A stretch of 64,000 bases of DNA. It comes from Lyngbya sp. PCC 8106. Its GTDB lineage: Bacteria > Cyanobacteriota > Cyanobacteriia > Cyanobacteriales > Microcoleaceae. A program made the translations under genes and the position numbers. The stretch spans positions 159,845 to 223,844 of the forward strand of contig NZ_AAVU01000005.1 of the NCBI RefSeq assembly GCF_000169095.1, given 5' to 3'. Under the pieces are notes generated by a model that worked only from the letters and a program-made list of their open reading frames with translations, had not been told where the DNA came from and did no database searches. Shown piece by piece: positions 27,355 through 36,354 of this stretch. Within the stretch, counting starts at the first letter, position 1. The number at the start of each line of letters is the position of its first letter.

Positions 27355-27869
27355 TCACCTCAAATTCGGGTTCACTTTGGAGTGTTTATAAGTCTTAAGC
27401 AATAGTCATTGTCTCCTCTAGAGTATTGCCTATATAGCGCTACTTGAATCGGGAATAGGGAACAGGGAACAGCGGTGCGACTAGGCGCGATTCTCAATCC
27501 GCTCTGCGTAACGCGCACCAAGAGAGGGAACAGCGCTTGCCTTGCGGCGGGCGCGGTTTCCGGCGAGACTTAGTTGGCAATCTTAGGGAACAGCAGACTA
27601 TGAAAGCGGTGTGACCCTGCGGCTTTGTAAGCCGCCAAGGAATGCACACGCCTGAGAGGGTTTCAGAATTTAGAAATGTCCTAACCAATATGCGTAGTGC
27701 TATACTGTTGTAATTGATCGTTCCTGGCGATCGCAATGGGGAATTTATCCATTTAGAATTAATTATAATTAAATGGGAGTTATAAATCATTAAATTCGAT
27801 TTAAGCAGGGAACAAAAGAGTATAAATCAGTCAAACGAGGAAGCTTTAACCTGCCCGTTAAATTAGATT
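27355..27869. repeat. Repeat-rich intergenic spacer with STRR-like heptamers
   Basis: 515 bp. A short tandem run GGGAATA-GGGAACA-GGGAACA occupies 27451-27471, and GGGAACAG recurs at 27536-27543 and 27596-27603, separated by GC-richer strings. This fits the short tandemly repeated heptamers known from filamentous cyanobacteria. A 98-codon minus-strand frame across it (27494-27790) is low-complexity and not a gene. Confidence 0.65.
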
Positions 27870-28328
27870 TTATTGGGGAAACGCATCGGGATAAGCTTGC
27901 CAAACCTGACGAATAAAAGTACGCAGTTGTTGATGTGCAGTGGTCTGAGTCTCAGAGGTTTTTCCGTCAGGTGAGTCTAACTGAACTAATAAGGGAATCA
28001 CTTCTGTATCTAAAGCGGGTTGAAATAATTTTAGCGGCCAAATGAGGTCAGAACTTTCTCGCAAATTGTATAGATTTTGGGGTAGCGGACTTTCCCACAA
28101 CGGAGGTTCAGGAGAATGATGTTCACCTGAAAATTCGAGCAACATTAATGGCCTAACCCAACACACTTGACGAGTCGTGACGACTTGAATAACTTCTGCA
28201 TAGAGACAATGATGATCATGGTCGAGTTTAACAATTTGACCAGATTGAAAGGGAGAACTAGAGTCCATTGTTACTCGGGTAAACAAAAAAAGATCAACTT
28301 GGTCAATTGTGGATAAACATCTCAGCAC
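27870..28328 (-). CDS. Conserved hypothetical protein downstream of plsC
   Basis: 152 aa from 28328 (overlapping the plsC stop) or 133 aa from the Met at 28268 (MDSSSPFQSGQIVKLD). The second start looks better as the first 20 residues are atypical. No named domain recognised; the N-terminal part (SGQIVKLDHDHHCLYAEVIQ) looks like a small beta-barrel. Probably co-transcribed with plsC. Function unknown. Confidence 0.7.
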   Translation of the reverse strand: MLRCLSTIDQVDLFLFTRVTMDSSSPFQSGQIVKLDHDHHCLYAEVIQVVTTRQVCWVRPLMLLEFSGEHHSPEPPLWESPLPQNLYNLRESSDLIWPLKLFQPALDTEVIPLLVQLDSPDGKTSETQTTAHQQLRTFIRQVWQAYPDAFPQ

Positions 28329-29032
28329 TGATCAAGTTCAGTCATTGCAGTGGTCAAATCAGAGATCAAATGTTTAGCATTTTGTTTAGCTGAACCCTGA
28401 CAATAGTTGCTGACAGATAGTGGAGTCCCAATATTAACTCTAACCCGACAACGCCAGCGAGGAACAATCGGAGTGTAATGCAGGGAGATGGGTACAACTT
28501 TGACATTGAGATTGGGTTGACTGGATTCGGCTTGTACAGCTAAACGAGCGAGTCCTGCTTTGAGAGGATGAACTTCATTATCCTGAAAAATATTGCCTTC
28601 GGGAAAGATCACCATCATTTCTCCCTGACGTAGCAATTCTACCCCATAGCGCAGAGTCGCGATACTCGGATGCCGAGGATTGACCGCAAATCCTCCTAAA
28701 CGCCGGATAAACCACCCCTGAACACCCTTAATTTCGTCTTCTGTCACCATGAATCTTAAATCCCGTCCGGAAACACAACGGCCTGTAGCGTAGGGCATCA
28801 TTAAGGCATCCCAACGAGAACGATGGGTTGGTGCAAGAATCACAGGCCCAGTTCTGGGAATATTTTCCTGGCCAACGACCTCAATTTTGCGAAAGTAAGA
28901 CGGCAATATCAAGTGACGACCAAGCGGATAAGATAAAGCGGCTAACCAGGGGGACACCTTAGAAATTGTGAATTTTCCCTTGGGAGAGGTTGGCATTTTG
29001 AGGAGTGATGCTTTTAAGTCAAGTGTCATCAT
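28322..29032 (-). CDS. plsC: 1-acyl-sn-glycerol-3-phosphate acyltransferase family protein
   Basis: 236 aa. Transfers an acyl chain to lysophosphatidate, making phosphatidate for membrane lipids; expected at the inner face of the membrane. Catalytic motif HRSRWDALM (H-x4-D), the FPEGNIFQD block and KAGLARLAVQ are typical of PlsC. A basic, hydrophobic N-terminal segment precedes the domain. Several cyanobacterial paralogues exist, so the specific substrate is inferred. Confidence 0.9.
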   Translation of the reverse strand: MMTLDLKASLLKMPTSPKGKFTISKVSPWLAALSYPLGRHLILPSYFRKIEVVGQENIPRTGPVILAPTHRSRWDALMMPYATGRCVSGRDLRFMVTEDEIKGVQGWFIRRLGGFAVNPRHPSIATLRYGVELLRQGEMMVIFPEGNIFQDNEVHPLKAGLARLAVQAESSQPNLNVKVVPISLHYTPIVPRWRCRVRVNIGTPLSVSNYCQGSAKQNAKHLISDLTTAMTELDQC

Positions 29033-29189
29033 AAGTGGATTGGTGTTGCATTGATTTCTTAACTCTAAGGTAAAATTTTTATCCTTCGCTGTCGTTCATC
29101 TGAATGACACTTCTCACACTGTCTTGGGTTGAATTGCGAGGCGGTGGCTTTGGGTCTCTTGTGAGACGACAGCAGATATTAATCTTTTT

Positions 29190-29675
29190 TTAACTTTTGA
29201 CCCTTGAATGATCCTCACGCCGTTGAGCAAACCATGATTGTAATTGTTGACGACAAGCCGACTCCAATATTCCCCCTAAAACCTGTAAACGGTGGAAGGA
29301 ATAAGCACTATCGGGAATGTTAGCAACTGTGCGAATTGTACCAGTCTTGGGATCGTCTACCCCATAGACGAGAAGCTGAATTCGGGCTTGCACTATCGCC
29401 CCGGCACACATGGGACAAGGCTCTAAGGTAACGTAAAGGGTACATTGATTGAGATGCCAATCTTTTAACTTTTGGCCAGCTTGTCGCAAGACTAAAATCT
29501 CTGCATGAGCAGTGGGGTCATTGTCCCGTTCTCGTCGGTTTTCCGCTTCAGCAAGTAACTGACCTTGAGGATTGATAATAACGGCTCCGACGGGTACTTC
29601 TCCGGCTTCTCCAGCAGATCGGGCCAGTTCTAAGGCTCTTTTCATCCAGTGACAATGAGTGGTGTAGCCATTCAT
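29190..29675 (-). CDS. tadA: tRNA adenosine(34) deaminase
   Basis: 161 aa. Deaminates the wobble adenosine of tRNA-Arg(ACG) to inosine. Zinc deaminase motifs HAEILVLRQAG (His ligand, catalytic Glu) and PCPMCAGAI (two Cys ligands) are intact, and GEVPVGAVI is the usual strand before the active site. Length fits TadA. Confidence 0.94.
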   Translation of the reverse strand: MNGYTTHCHWMKRALELARSAGEAGEVPVGAVIINPQGQLLAEAENRRERDNDPTAHAEILVLRQAGQKLKDWHLNQCTLYVTLEPCPMCAGAIVQARIQLLVYGVDDPKTGTIRTVANIPDSAYSFHRLQVLGGILESACRQQLQSWFAQRREDHSRVKS

Positions 29676-30146
29676 ATTTTTTTCTTGAAAAAATCAATAT
29701 TTGATCAAACTCAGGCTCTGTGAAAATGACAGATAAGTCTCTACAATTCCATCAAGTTTTACTGTTATATGCTGATTGTGTTGGAGAGTATAATGATTTG
29801 GGGAAAGTGGATCTAAATTTCTGCGAAACTGAGTGTAAATTCCTATCGATATCATCAGTTTTTTGAATTAATCAAAACTTAATCTTAAGCCTCAGACAAA
29901 ATTTTTAAAATAGAAATAGATAGGCTGTTGTTCTTTGAGTTGTGAGTGAGGCGTTCGATCAAAAATAGCCTGAAAGCTAGTGAGTAGAGAATCTAGCTTC
30001 AAAAAACCGAGGATTGGGTGAGGAAGTGAGTATAAATTGTTACCTAGAGAAAGGGTGAGGTGTAACTTTTCTCTATTTATTCTGAAGTTTTCACTGCATT
30101 GTAGAACATCAATAGAACTTCCCAATTAAAGAGTTAGGAGAATTTC
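29676..30146. other. Intergenic region tadA / subtilase
   Basis: 470 bp, AT-rich, between divergent genes. A 77-codon minus-strand frame (29892-30125) has no recognisable homology and is probably spurious. A GGAGAA ribosome-binding site lies just ahead of the protease ATG. Confidence 0.4.
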
Positions 30147-32159
30147 ATGCTGAATTTTTTTGAAGATGGCTTTGTTTTAGAAGACAGAGCTAATCTATTT
30201 AGAGTTGACTCCGGCTTATCTACCCATCTAGAAAGTTTATCTACAGGTAGTGATGATCATTGGATAGCGAGTTCAATCGTTCCTGATTTTCCAGTAGATA
30301 ATATAGGAAATAATGAGCTTGTTGGGAGTGATTTGAATGAGAGTTTGAGTGGTGGAGAAGGAGATGATATTCTCACTGGAAATGGAGGAAATGATGCTCT
30401 TTCTGGGGAACGGGGTAATGATACATTGTTAGGGGGTTTAGGGGATGATTTTCTCGTTGGACAAGAGGGAAATGATTGGTTAGAAGGGGGTGTAGGGATA
30501 GATTTTGTAGTCGGGGGTTTAGGAGAAGATACTTTGGTTGTCATGGATGCAACCGCAGCGAACTCTATGCCTTTTGCTGATTCAATCGTTGATTTTGATC
30601 CGTTATCTGACTGGATTAAATTACCGGATAATTTAGCAGAATCTAATATTTTTCTAGAACCTGTGTTTTTGGAATCTGGAGAAATTAATACTTTAATTGG
30701 AAGTCGTCTCAATAATACTATATTAGCTTCAGTATTAAACACGATACCGACACAATTAGAGGGGCGTTTTATCGCGACTGCTACTGCATCGGATTCTACT
30801 TTAGGTCAAGCCCTAAACTTAGGAACAGTTGGAAATATTACCGTCAGTGAATTTGTTGGAGATTTAGCGCCCGAGGATATTTACCGCTTGGATTTAGAGA
30901 TTGATAGTGATATTAATATTGTGCTAAATGGTTTAAGTGCAGATGCGGATATTGCCCTGTTACAAGATATTAATAATAATCAAGAGATTGAGATGACTGA
31001 TATTATTAATACTTCTCAGGAACCTGCTAACTTCTCTGAATCTGTGTCGATTAATGCTTTACTTGCGGGAACTTATTATGTTTTGGTTTATCAATATGAG
31101 GGCGATACTGCTTACAATTTAAGTATTTCTGCAACAGCCAATCCTCAATTCAATAATCCCGAAACACTTGAGAGTTTTGATAGCCGTTTTGGGTATGGTT
31201 TAGTTGACGCTTCAGCAGCAGTTTCTCAGAGTGCTGGTGTCCCTGATTTTCCAGAAATTCTCGACTTGGGTGGAAATAATTGGGGACGAGATTTAATTCA
31301 AGCCCCGGAAGTTTGGACACAGGGAATAACTGGAGAAAATGTTGTTGTAGCAGTCGTTGATAGCGGTATTGATTACAATCATCCCGATCTATTTCCTAAT
31401 ATTTGGAATAATCCAAGTGAAATTGCAAATAATGGGATTGATGATGATAATAACGGCTATGTAGATGATAGTCGAGGTTGGGATTTTGTCAATCAAGATA
31501 ATGATCCGATGGATTTGAATAGTCATGGGACTCATGTCACCGGAATTATCGCCGCTACTGAGGATGGAGTCGGAATTACAGGAGTTGCTCCTAATGCTAC
31601 AATTATGCCTGTACGAGTCTTAGATAAAAATGGTTTTGGTAAGATTAATGATGCTTTAATGGGGATTCGTTATGCAGTTGAAAATGGGGCGGATGTGATT
31701 AATCTGAGTTTAGGTGGAAATGATTATATTAGTGAAGTTTTAGAGACGATTAGTTGGGCGGTGGAACAGGGTGTTGTTGTGGTAGTTGCAGCCGGAAATG
31801 AAAGCAGCAGTTTTCCCTCTTATCCGGCACGTTTTGCAAATCAATTTGGGATTGCTGTCGGATCAGTTGATGGTAAAAATCAACTTTCTAGTTTCTCAAA
31901 TCGAGCGGGAATTTTACCTTTGAATTATGTCGTTGCGCCTGGAGGAGATGGAGGTTTTTCAGATGTTGGTGATATTTATTCAACGATACCTTTAACATCT
32001 TCTGCGGTTCCCTATCGATTCCTTTCTGGAACTTCTATGGCAGCGCCACACGTTGCTGGAGTTGTGGCATTGATGTTACAAGCCAATCCCAATCTGACGC
32101 CAACTCAAGTCGAAGATATTCTCAATCAAACAGCAGATCATTCTACAATTGTGGTTTAA
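30147..32159 (+). CDS. RTX - PPC - S8 subtilase protease
   Basis: 670 aa. Order: short N-terminal region; five to six RTX Ca2+-binding nonapeptides about residues 65-120 (GGEGDDILTGNGGNDAL type); an RTX-associated beta region; a pre-peptidase C-terminal-like domain about 215-330; a linker with FGYGLVDASAAV; then the subtilase domain with Asp405 (VVDSGIDYNHPDL), His460 (NSHGTHVTG) and Ser630 (SGTSMAAPHVAG). No Sec signal; RTX repeats suggest type I secretion or calcium dependence. It resembles the cyanobacterial calcium-dependent proteases, but with RTX repeats ahead of the catalytic domain. It ends about 40 residues after the Ser. Confidence 0.9.
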   Translation: MLNFFEDGFVLEDRANLFRVDSGLSTHLESLSTGSDDHWIASSIVPDFPVDNIGNNELVGSDLNESLSGGEGDDILTGNGGNDALSGERGNDTLLGGLGDDFLVGQEGNDWLEGGVGIDFVVGGLGEDTLVVMDATAANSMPFADSIVDFDPLSDWIKLPDNLAESNIFLEPVFLESGEINTLIGSRLNNTILASVLNTIPTQLEGRFIATATASDSTLGQALNLGTVGNITVSEFVGDLAPEDIYRLDLEIDSDINIVLNGLSADADIALLQDINNNQEIEMTDIINTSQEPANFSESVSINALLAGTYYVLVYQYEGDTAYNLSISATANPQFNNPETLESFDSRFGYGLVDASAAVSQSAGVPDFPEILDLGGNNWGRDLIQAPEVWTQGITGENVVVAVVDSGIDYNHPDLFPNIWNNPSEIANNGIDDDNNGYVDDSRGWDFVNQDNDPMDLNSHGTHVTGIIAATEDGVGITGVAPNATIMPVRVLDKNGFGKINDALMGIRYAVENGADVINLSLGGNDYISEVLETISWAVEQGVVVVVAAGNESSSFPSYPARFANQFGIAVGSVDGKNQLSSFSNRAGILPLNYVVAPGGDGGFSDVGDIYSTIPLTSSAVPYRFLSGTSMAAPHVAGVVALMLQANPNLTPTQVEDILNQTADHSTIVV

Positions 32160-32290
32160 ACTGATCATAAAATTCCCCCAGTAAAATAACCAGGGGAAAT
32201 TGGGGGAACTCAATCAACCTTTGATCGTATTTTCGGTGAAAGAGGTCGTTTATGGCTTCATCCTAAAGGATTAAATTTTCTGAAATGTCA

Positions 32291-33370
32291 TTAAATTTCA
32301 TCCCAACCGCCTACTCCGGAAGACATGACATAACTGGTAACACTGGCTTCAAAGAAGTTCGCTTTGGTGTGGGCTTCTTTTTTGGTATCTGAAAATCGTT
32401 CTAGATGAGTGTAAGGGCTTTTGCTATATCGAGGGTCGGTATATAGGGGTTTTAAACCAATTGAACGCAACCGAGCATTGGCGAGATATTTGGTATATTG
32501 TTCGGTGCTAGTCTCAGTAATTCCTAAAATATTACGACCGACAATATGATTAGTCCAGCGACATTCATGTTGTACTGCGGTGTCAAACATTTCATAAATT
32601 TGTTCAACGGAATGAGGAAAGGTTTGCATTGCTTCGGGAATCAATTTTTGGTACAAACGGACATGAGAGAGTTCATCCCGGTTGATCATTTTGAAAATAT
32701 CTGCTGATCCCGGCATTAACATTCGAGAGGCTAAGTTATAGAAGTAGATAAACCCATTATAAAAGTAGAGTCCTTCAAGCAAAAAGTCTGCAAGTAAAGC
32801 AACAAAATAGTTCTCAGAGGTGGGATTATCAATGTAGTTTTGATAAAATCGGGCAATATATTCACAGCGATTATGTAAGACTGAATCAGTGCGCCAAAAT
32901 TCATACACAAAACTTCTGCGATCTGAAGGAATGATTGTTTCTATCATGTATTGATAGCTTTGGTTGTGCATGGCTTCTTGAGAGACTTGTTCAGCCATAC
33001 ACAAACTAATTTCGGGTGCTGTAATACTACTTTTTAGGTGAGGAATGTTGCACGTTTGAATGGAATCTAAAAAGGTTAAGTAAGACAAAATTCCATCAAA
33101 TGCGCGACGTTCATCTGTGGTTAAATTCCCATAATCGACGACATCTTGAGTAATGTCTAATTTTTCGGGAACCCAGAAGTTTTCCCGCATTTGTTTGTAC
33201 AAACCAACCGCCCAAGGATATCGAACATCATTCAATTGCATCAGGTTGGTTGTATCTCCAAACCAAATTGAACGGTTTTCGACATGATCATTACCCTCTG
33301 GATTAAAGATAGGATTAATCGGCATTTTTGAATCAGATTTGCTGTTGAAAGTGTCTAGGGTTGTTGTCAT
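32291..33370 (-). CDS. nrdB: Class Ia ribonucleotide reductase beta subunit
   Basis: 359 aa. Generates the tyrosyl radical used by NrdA to reduce ribonucleotides. The radical Tyr aligns in ILSYLTFLDSIQ; di-iron ligands lie in MAEQVSQEAMHNQSYQ and NRDELSHVRLYQ. Conserved C-terminal acidic tail for binding NrdA follows. Directly downstream of nrdA (88-bp gap), probably one transcript. Confidence 0.97.
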   Translation of the reverse strand: MTTTLDTFNSKSDSKMPINPIFNPEGNDHVENRSIWFGDTTNLMQLNDVRYPWAVGLYKQMRENFWVPEKLDITQDVVDYGNLTTDERRAFDGILSYLTFLDSIQTCNIPHLKSSITAPEISLCMAEQVSQEAMHNQSYQYMIETIIPSDRRSFVYEFWRTDSVLHNRCEYIARFYQNYIDNPTSENYFVALLADFLLEGLYFYNGFIYFYNLASRMLMPGSADIFKMINRDELSHVRLYQKLIPEAMQTFPHSVEQIYEMFDTAVQHECRWTNHIVGRNILGITETSTEQYTKYLANARLRSIGLKPLYTDPRYSKSPYTHLERFSDTKKEAHTKANFFEASVTSYVMSSGVGGWDEI

Positions 33371-33458
33371 TTTTTTCAGTTTGTTTGAGTGGTTTTTGTG
33401 AGAGTTGTCGCGATTCTGTTTGAGTTTAAAACCGTGACAACTAACGACAATTTACGGA

Positions 33459-34733
33459 TTAATTAGCACAAGCTGTACAGGTTTCGTCGGCTTCTTTGAA
33501 GCTGTCACGCTGTACTGTTCTAATATAATAGATCGCTTTACAGCCTTCTTGCCATGCCATGACTAAGGTGTCAAAAATATCCTTAGCTTTGATAGAACGT
33601 TCCGGTTCATCGGGAAAATAAACCCCTTGATTTAAGTTGAAAATCAACTCCATAGAAATTCCCGTATCAATCCATTTTTGAATTGTTGCTACAGCTTTAA
33701 CTACAGTTTGTTGATTTAAGGTTTTATTTTCGGGATAAAACCAAAAACTATCTCTGATAAAAGGAGGTGCAATAGGAACAGTTCCTTTCGCCCATTTATC
33801 ATAGAAAAAGCGACTATAGCAAGGTAAAATACTAGCCGTACAACCTTGAACCAAGGAAGAAGAAGTATTGGGGGCAATGGCGGTAATATGAGAGTTACGA
33901 ATGCCGTATTTTTGGATATCTAAACTCAGTTGTTGCCAACGTTCTTTAGAGTGTGCATTCTCCAAAAACCATTCTACAGGTTTCGCCCCAATTAACTTTC
34001 CTTGACTCCAAGAACTTCCCGCAAAAGCTGGATATGATCCCCTTTCTTTGGCGAGTTCCATTGAGGTTTTTGTGCAGTAGTAGCCAAGATCTTCAAACAG
34101 GTGACTAATGGTGTCTAAATCTCGGTAAGATCGTTTATTTTTAGCTAACCAATCGGCTAACCCCATCGCACCAACACCAATAGTTCGGTATTTGATATTG
34201 TGAACCTTACTATCTTCAAACGGAGGACAAGTTAACTCAATAGTATTGTCTAACAAACGCACAGCGATTTCGCAAATTTCGGCTAATTCTCCGTCTTCGA
34301 GATTGGCTAAATTTAAACTATTGAGGTTGCAAGTATGGGCTTCTTTTCCCGGTGCAACATTTGACCAACTTTCTTGACACAAATTTCCTCCCGGAATATA
34401 ACCTTCATGGGAATTTGGGTTGGCGCGATTTGAAGTATCTTTAAACCAGAGATAGGGCATTCCGGTTTCGACTTGCGATCGCATCATCGTTTTAAACAGT
34501 TCCCTAGCATTAATTTTCTTGTAGAGTGTTAAGGTTTTGTCTAAGCTTTGTTCGATTTCTTGATAAGCAAACTCAAACTTTTCACCCCACAATTCTGCCA
34601 GTTCAATCCCTAATTTAGTTCGCACCTCAAAAGGGTCAACCAGCGTCCATTCTTCTTTAGCAATCACCCGACGCATAAACTCATCCGGTATTACTAATTG
34701 GGGAAAGATATCATAAGCTTTACGACGTTGATC
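33459..34733 (-). CDS. nrdA: Class Ia ribonucleotide reductase alpha subunit, exon 2
   Basis: C-terminal 424 residues of NrdA. The frame is open upstream of the Met at 34676; residues DQRRKAYDIFPQLVIPDEF at 34733-34677 continue the protein and join exon 1 after the intron is removed. It contains the active-site NLCQE (Asn/Cys/Glu), the radical-transfer pair in AIYYIRTVQRDS and the C-terminal thiol pair ETCTACAN. Spliced protein is 754 aa, the normal size. Without splicing or an internal start this part would not be made in frame with exon 1. Confidence 0.95.
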   Translation of the reverse strand, partial: DQRRKAYDIFPQLVIPDEFMRRVIAKEEWTLVDPFEVRTKLGIELAELWGEKFEFAYQEIEQSLDKTLTLYKKINARELFKTMMRSQVETGMPYLWFKDTSNRANPNSHEGYIPGGNLCQESWSNVAPGKEAHTCNLNSLNLANLEDGELAEICEIAVRLLDNTIELTCPPFEDSKVHNIKYRTIGVGAMGLADWLAKNKRSYRDLDTISHLFEDLGYYCTKTSMELAKERGSYPAFAGSSWSQGKLIGAKPVEWFLENAHSKERWQQLSLDIQKYGIRNSHITAIAPNTSSSLVQGCTASILPCYSRFFYDKWAKGTVPIAPPFIRDSFWFYPENKTLNQQTVVKAVATIQKWIDTGISMELIFNLNQGVYFPDEPERSIKAKDIFDTLVMAWQEGCKAIYYIRTVQRDSFKEADETCTACAN

Positions 34734-35135
34734 CGTTAATGTTCATCTTGATTCGCGACTTCAAGACTGTCTTCATTGTAACTTCTCTGTGAGATAAGAA
34801 GTGATTATTTTGTAAAGCTTAAACTCAGGCAGATTGAAGACCACTTACACTTTCATGTAAGACCAGACTATATCTTTATCCTGTAATAATTTAGAGATTT
34901 GACTACAGGATACCTCCTACTTCCACTCGCTTGAGTGTACTTCCGTTTGGAATAGTCGTTGAACCTGATTCATTTAACAGAATCTCGGCTGCTGATCACC
35001 CATTGTTTCATCTGTTTTATTTTTAAACGTTCACACTGACTATTTCTAGTTATGTTGTCGTTAAAACAGCTTTAGGGTTTCCCAGCAATTCAGGAGGTGC
35101 ATTTATATCATTACTGATATAAAGGGCTAATATTA
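34734..35135 (-). ncRNA. Group I self-splicing intron in nrdA
   Basis: 402 nt on the minus strand between nrdA codons GGT and GAT, restoring TENG|DQRR. Core elements are all visible: P at 35075-35090, Q at 34981-34998, R (GTTCAACGACTATTCC, 34949-34964) and S (AAGATATAGTCTGG, 34863-34876). P1 GGUU/AGCC has the U.G at the splice site; P2 is a 9-bp stem with GTAA loop (35102-35123); P3 ACCTCCT/AGGAGGT; P4 GCTG/CAGC; P7 GACTA/TAGTC; P8 ATCCTGTA/TACAGGAT; P9 CTTACA/TGTAAG. Last base is G. Two extra hairpins between P7 and P3 (P7.1/P7.2) suggest subgroup IA. No endonuclease gene inside. Confidence 0.93.
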
Positions 35136-36125
35136 ACCATTTTCCGTCTGCATTTCTAGAAATTCTGGTACGTCTAAATGCCACACATCTAAACTAACCG
35201 TAATTGCTCCGGCCCGACGGCCGCCCTGGTTAACTGCGATCGCCGTATCATTTAATAATTTAATCCAAGGAATCACCCCACCTGACGTATTTTCTTTACC
35301 CATTACCCAACTTCCAGTCGCCCGAACTCGGCTGACATTTGTACCAACACCGCCCCCATTTTTTGAGATTCTAGCAGCATCTTTGATGGCGTCAAAAATA
35401 CTTTCTAAGTTATCATCCATGCTGGTAATAAAACAGCTACTCAAAGAACCATTCGGAATTCTAAGATTGCCTAAAATGGGTGTAGCTAAGGAAATTTTGC
35501 GCTTGGCAATTGCTTCATAAAATTGTCGCGCCCAAAATAATCGATTTTCTGGTTTTTCGACTACTGCTAATAGCAGCGCACAGGTTAATAGGGCTTCTTG
35601 CGGCAATTCATTCGTCAACAAATAGCGCTTTGTTAGCAACACCGCCCCGGCATAATCATAGTCTTTATCCCATTGCGGATCGATCCAGGTTCCGGCTTGC
35701 TGAAGTTCTTCTGGGTTGTAAGTTAAGATTCGTGAATCATATTCGTGATTCTTGACTTTAGATTCAACGGTGCGGGCATAGTCTTCGTAGCGATAGCCTC
35801 GGTTAGCGAGTGTATCTTTCCACAAACTCCAGATGTGTAACCTCCCCGCCACGTAACGCCAGTCGGGTTCTGAGGGGCTACACAACTCTAATGCACAGTT
35901 AATCAGGTTGTCTTGAATTTCACGGGTTGTTACCCCATCTCGCAGACGAGTGGTTAGCCCCGCTTCCAAGGTTATGGGGTTGGCGTCTAAGCCCTCACAA
36001 GCCCAATTCACGACGTTACGGATTTTTGAGATGTCCAAGTCAGCCCGTGATCCATCTCGCCGGATCACCTGAATTTCACTCTTGGTTGAGGGAATGGCCG
36101 TTGGGTATAAGGTCTGCATACTCAA
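35136..36125 (-). CDS. nrdA: Class Ia ribonucleotide reductase alpha subunit, exon 1
   Basis: N-terminal 330 residues. An ATP-cone allosteric domain occupies about residues 15-105 (IQVIRRDGSRADLDISKIRN), followed by the start of the barrel with the active-site Cys in NGSLSSCFITSMDD and the KNGGGVGTNVSRVRA loop. The genomic frame stops at TAA (35133-35135), which belongs to the intron, after DVPEFLEMQTENG. Unspliced mRNA would therefore give a truncated, inactive protein. Confidence 0.95.
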
Positions 36126-36163
36126 AGTTCTTCAATTTAATGACATTTTTCCAATGTACTCTA

Positions 36164-36220
36164 TAACTAGATATAGTTGTAGTCGTTGACAAACTTTCAA
36201 ATTTACGCTATATTTGGTGT
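36164..36220. promoter_or_regulatory. Candidate tandem NrdR boxes upstream of nrdA
   Basis: 36205-36220 reads ACGCTATATTTGGTGT, 13 of 16 matches to the NrdR box consensus ACACTATATATAGTGT. A weaker copy (11 of 16) lies at 36164-36179. Start-to-start spacing is 41 bp, about four helical turns, suiting cooperative binding. NrdR represses ribonucleotide reductase genes in many bacteria. Assigned by eye, not by search. Confidence 0.45.
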
Positions 36221-36354
36221 AATTTAAAGTATAACTAAAGATAGATTTTTTTAAGATTCTGTATACTAATATACATAAAATCAGCCTTGACTTATGAATC
36301 AAGATTGTTGATAGAACTCTATTTTAGCGATCGCAAAGGGTGTAAATTACTGTT

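Noticed and set aside
27494..27790. 98-codon minus-strand frame in the repeat spacer
   Set aside because: Made of repeat-derived sequence with Arg/Pro-rich low complexity and no start signal.
29892..30125. 77-codon minus-strand frame between tadA and the subtilase
   Set aside because: Unsupported by homology or a ribosome-binding site, and it lies in a divergent promoter region.
34677..35132. nrdA as a pseudogene broken by frameshift or deletion, or split by an intein
   Set aside because: Both parts join exactly in frame with all catalytic residues, and the insert is non-coding with a full group I core.
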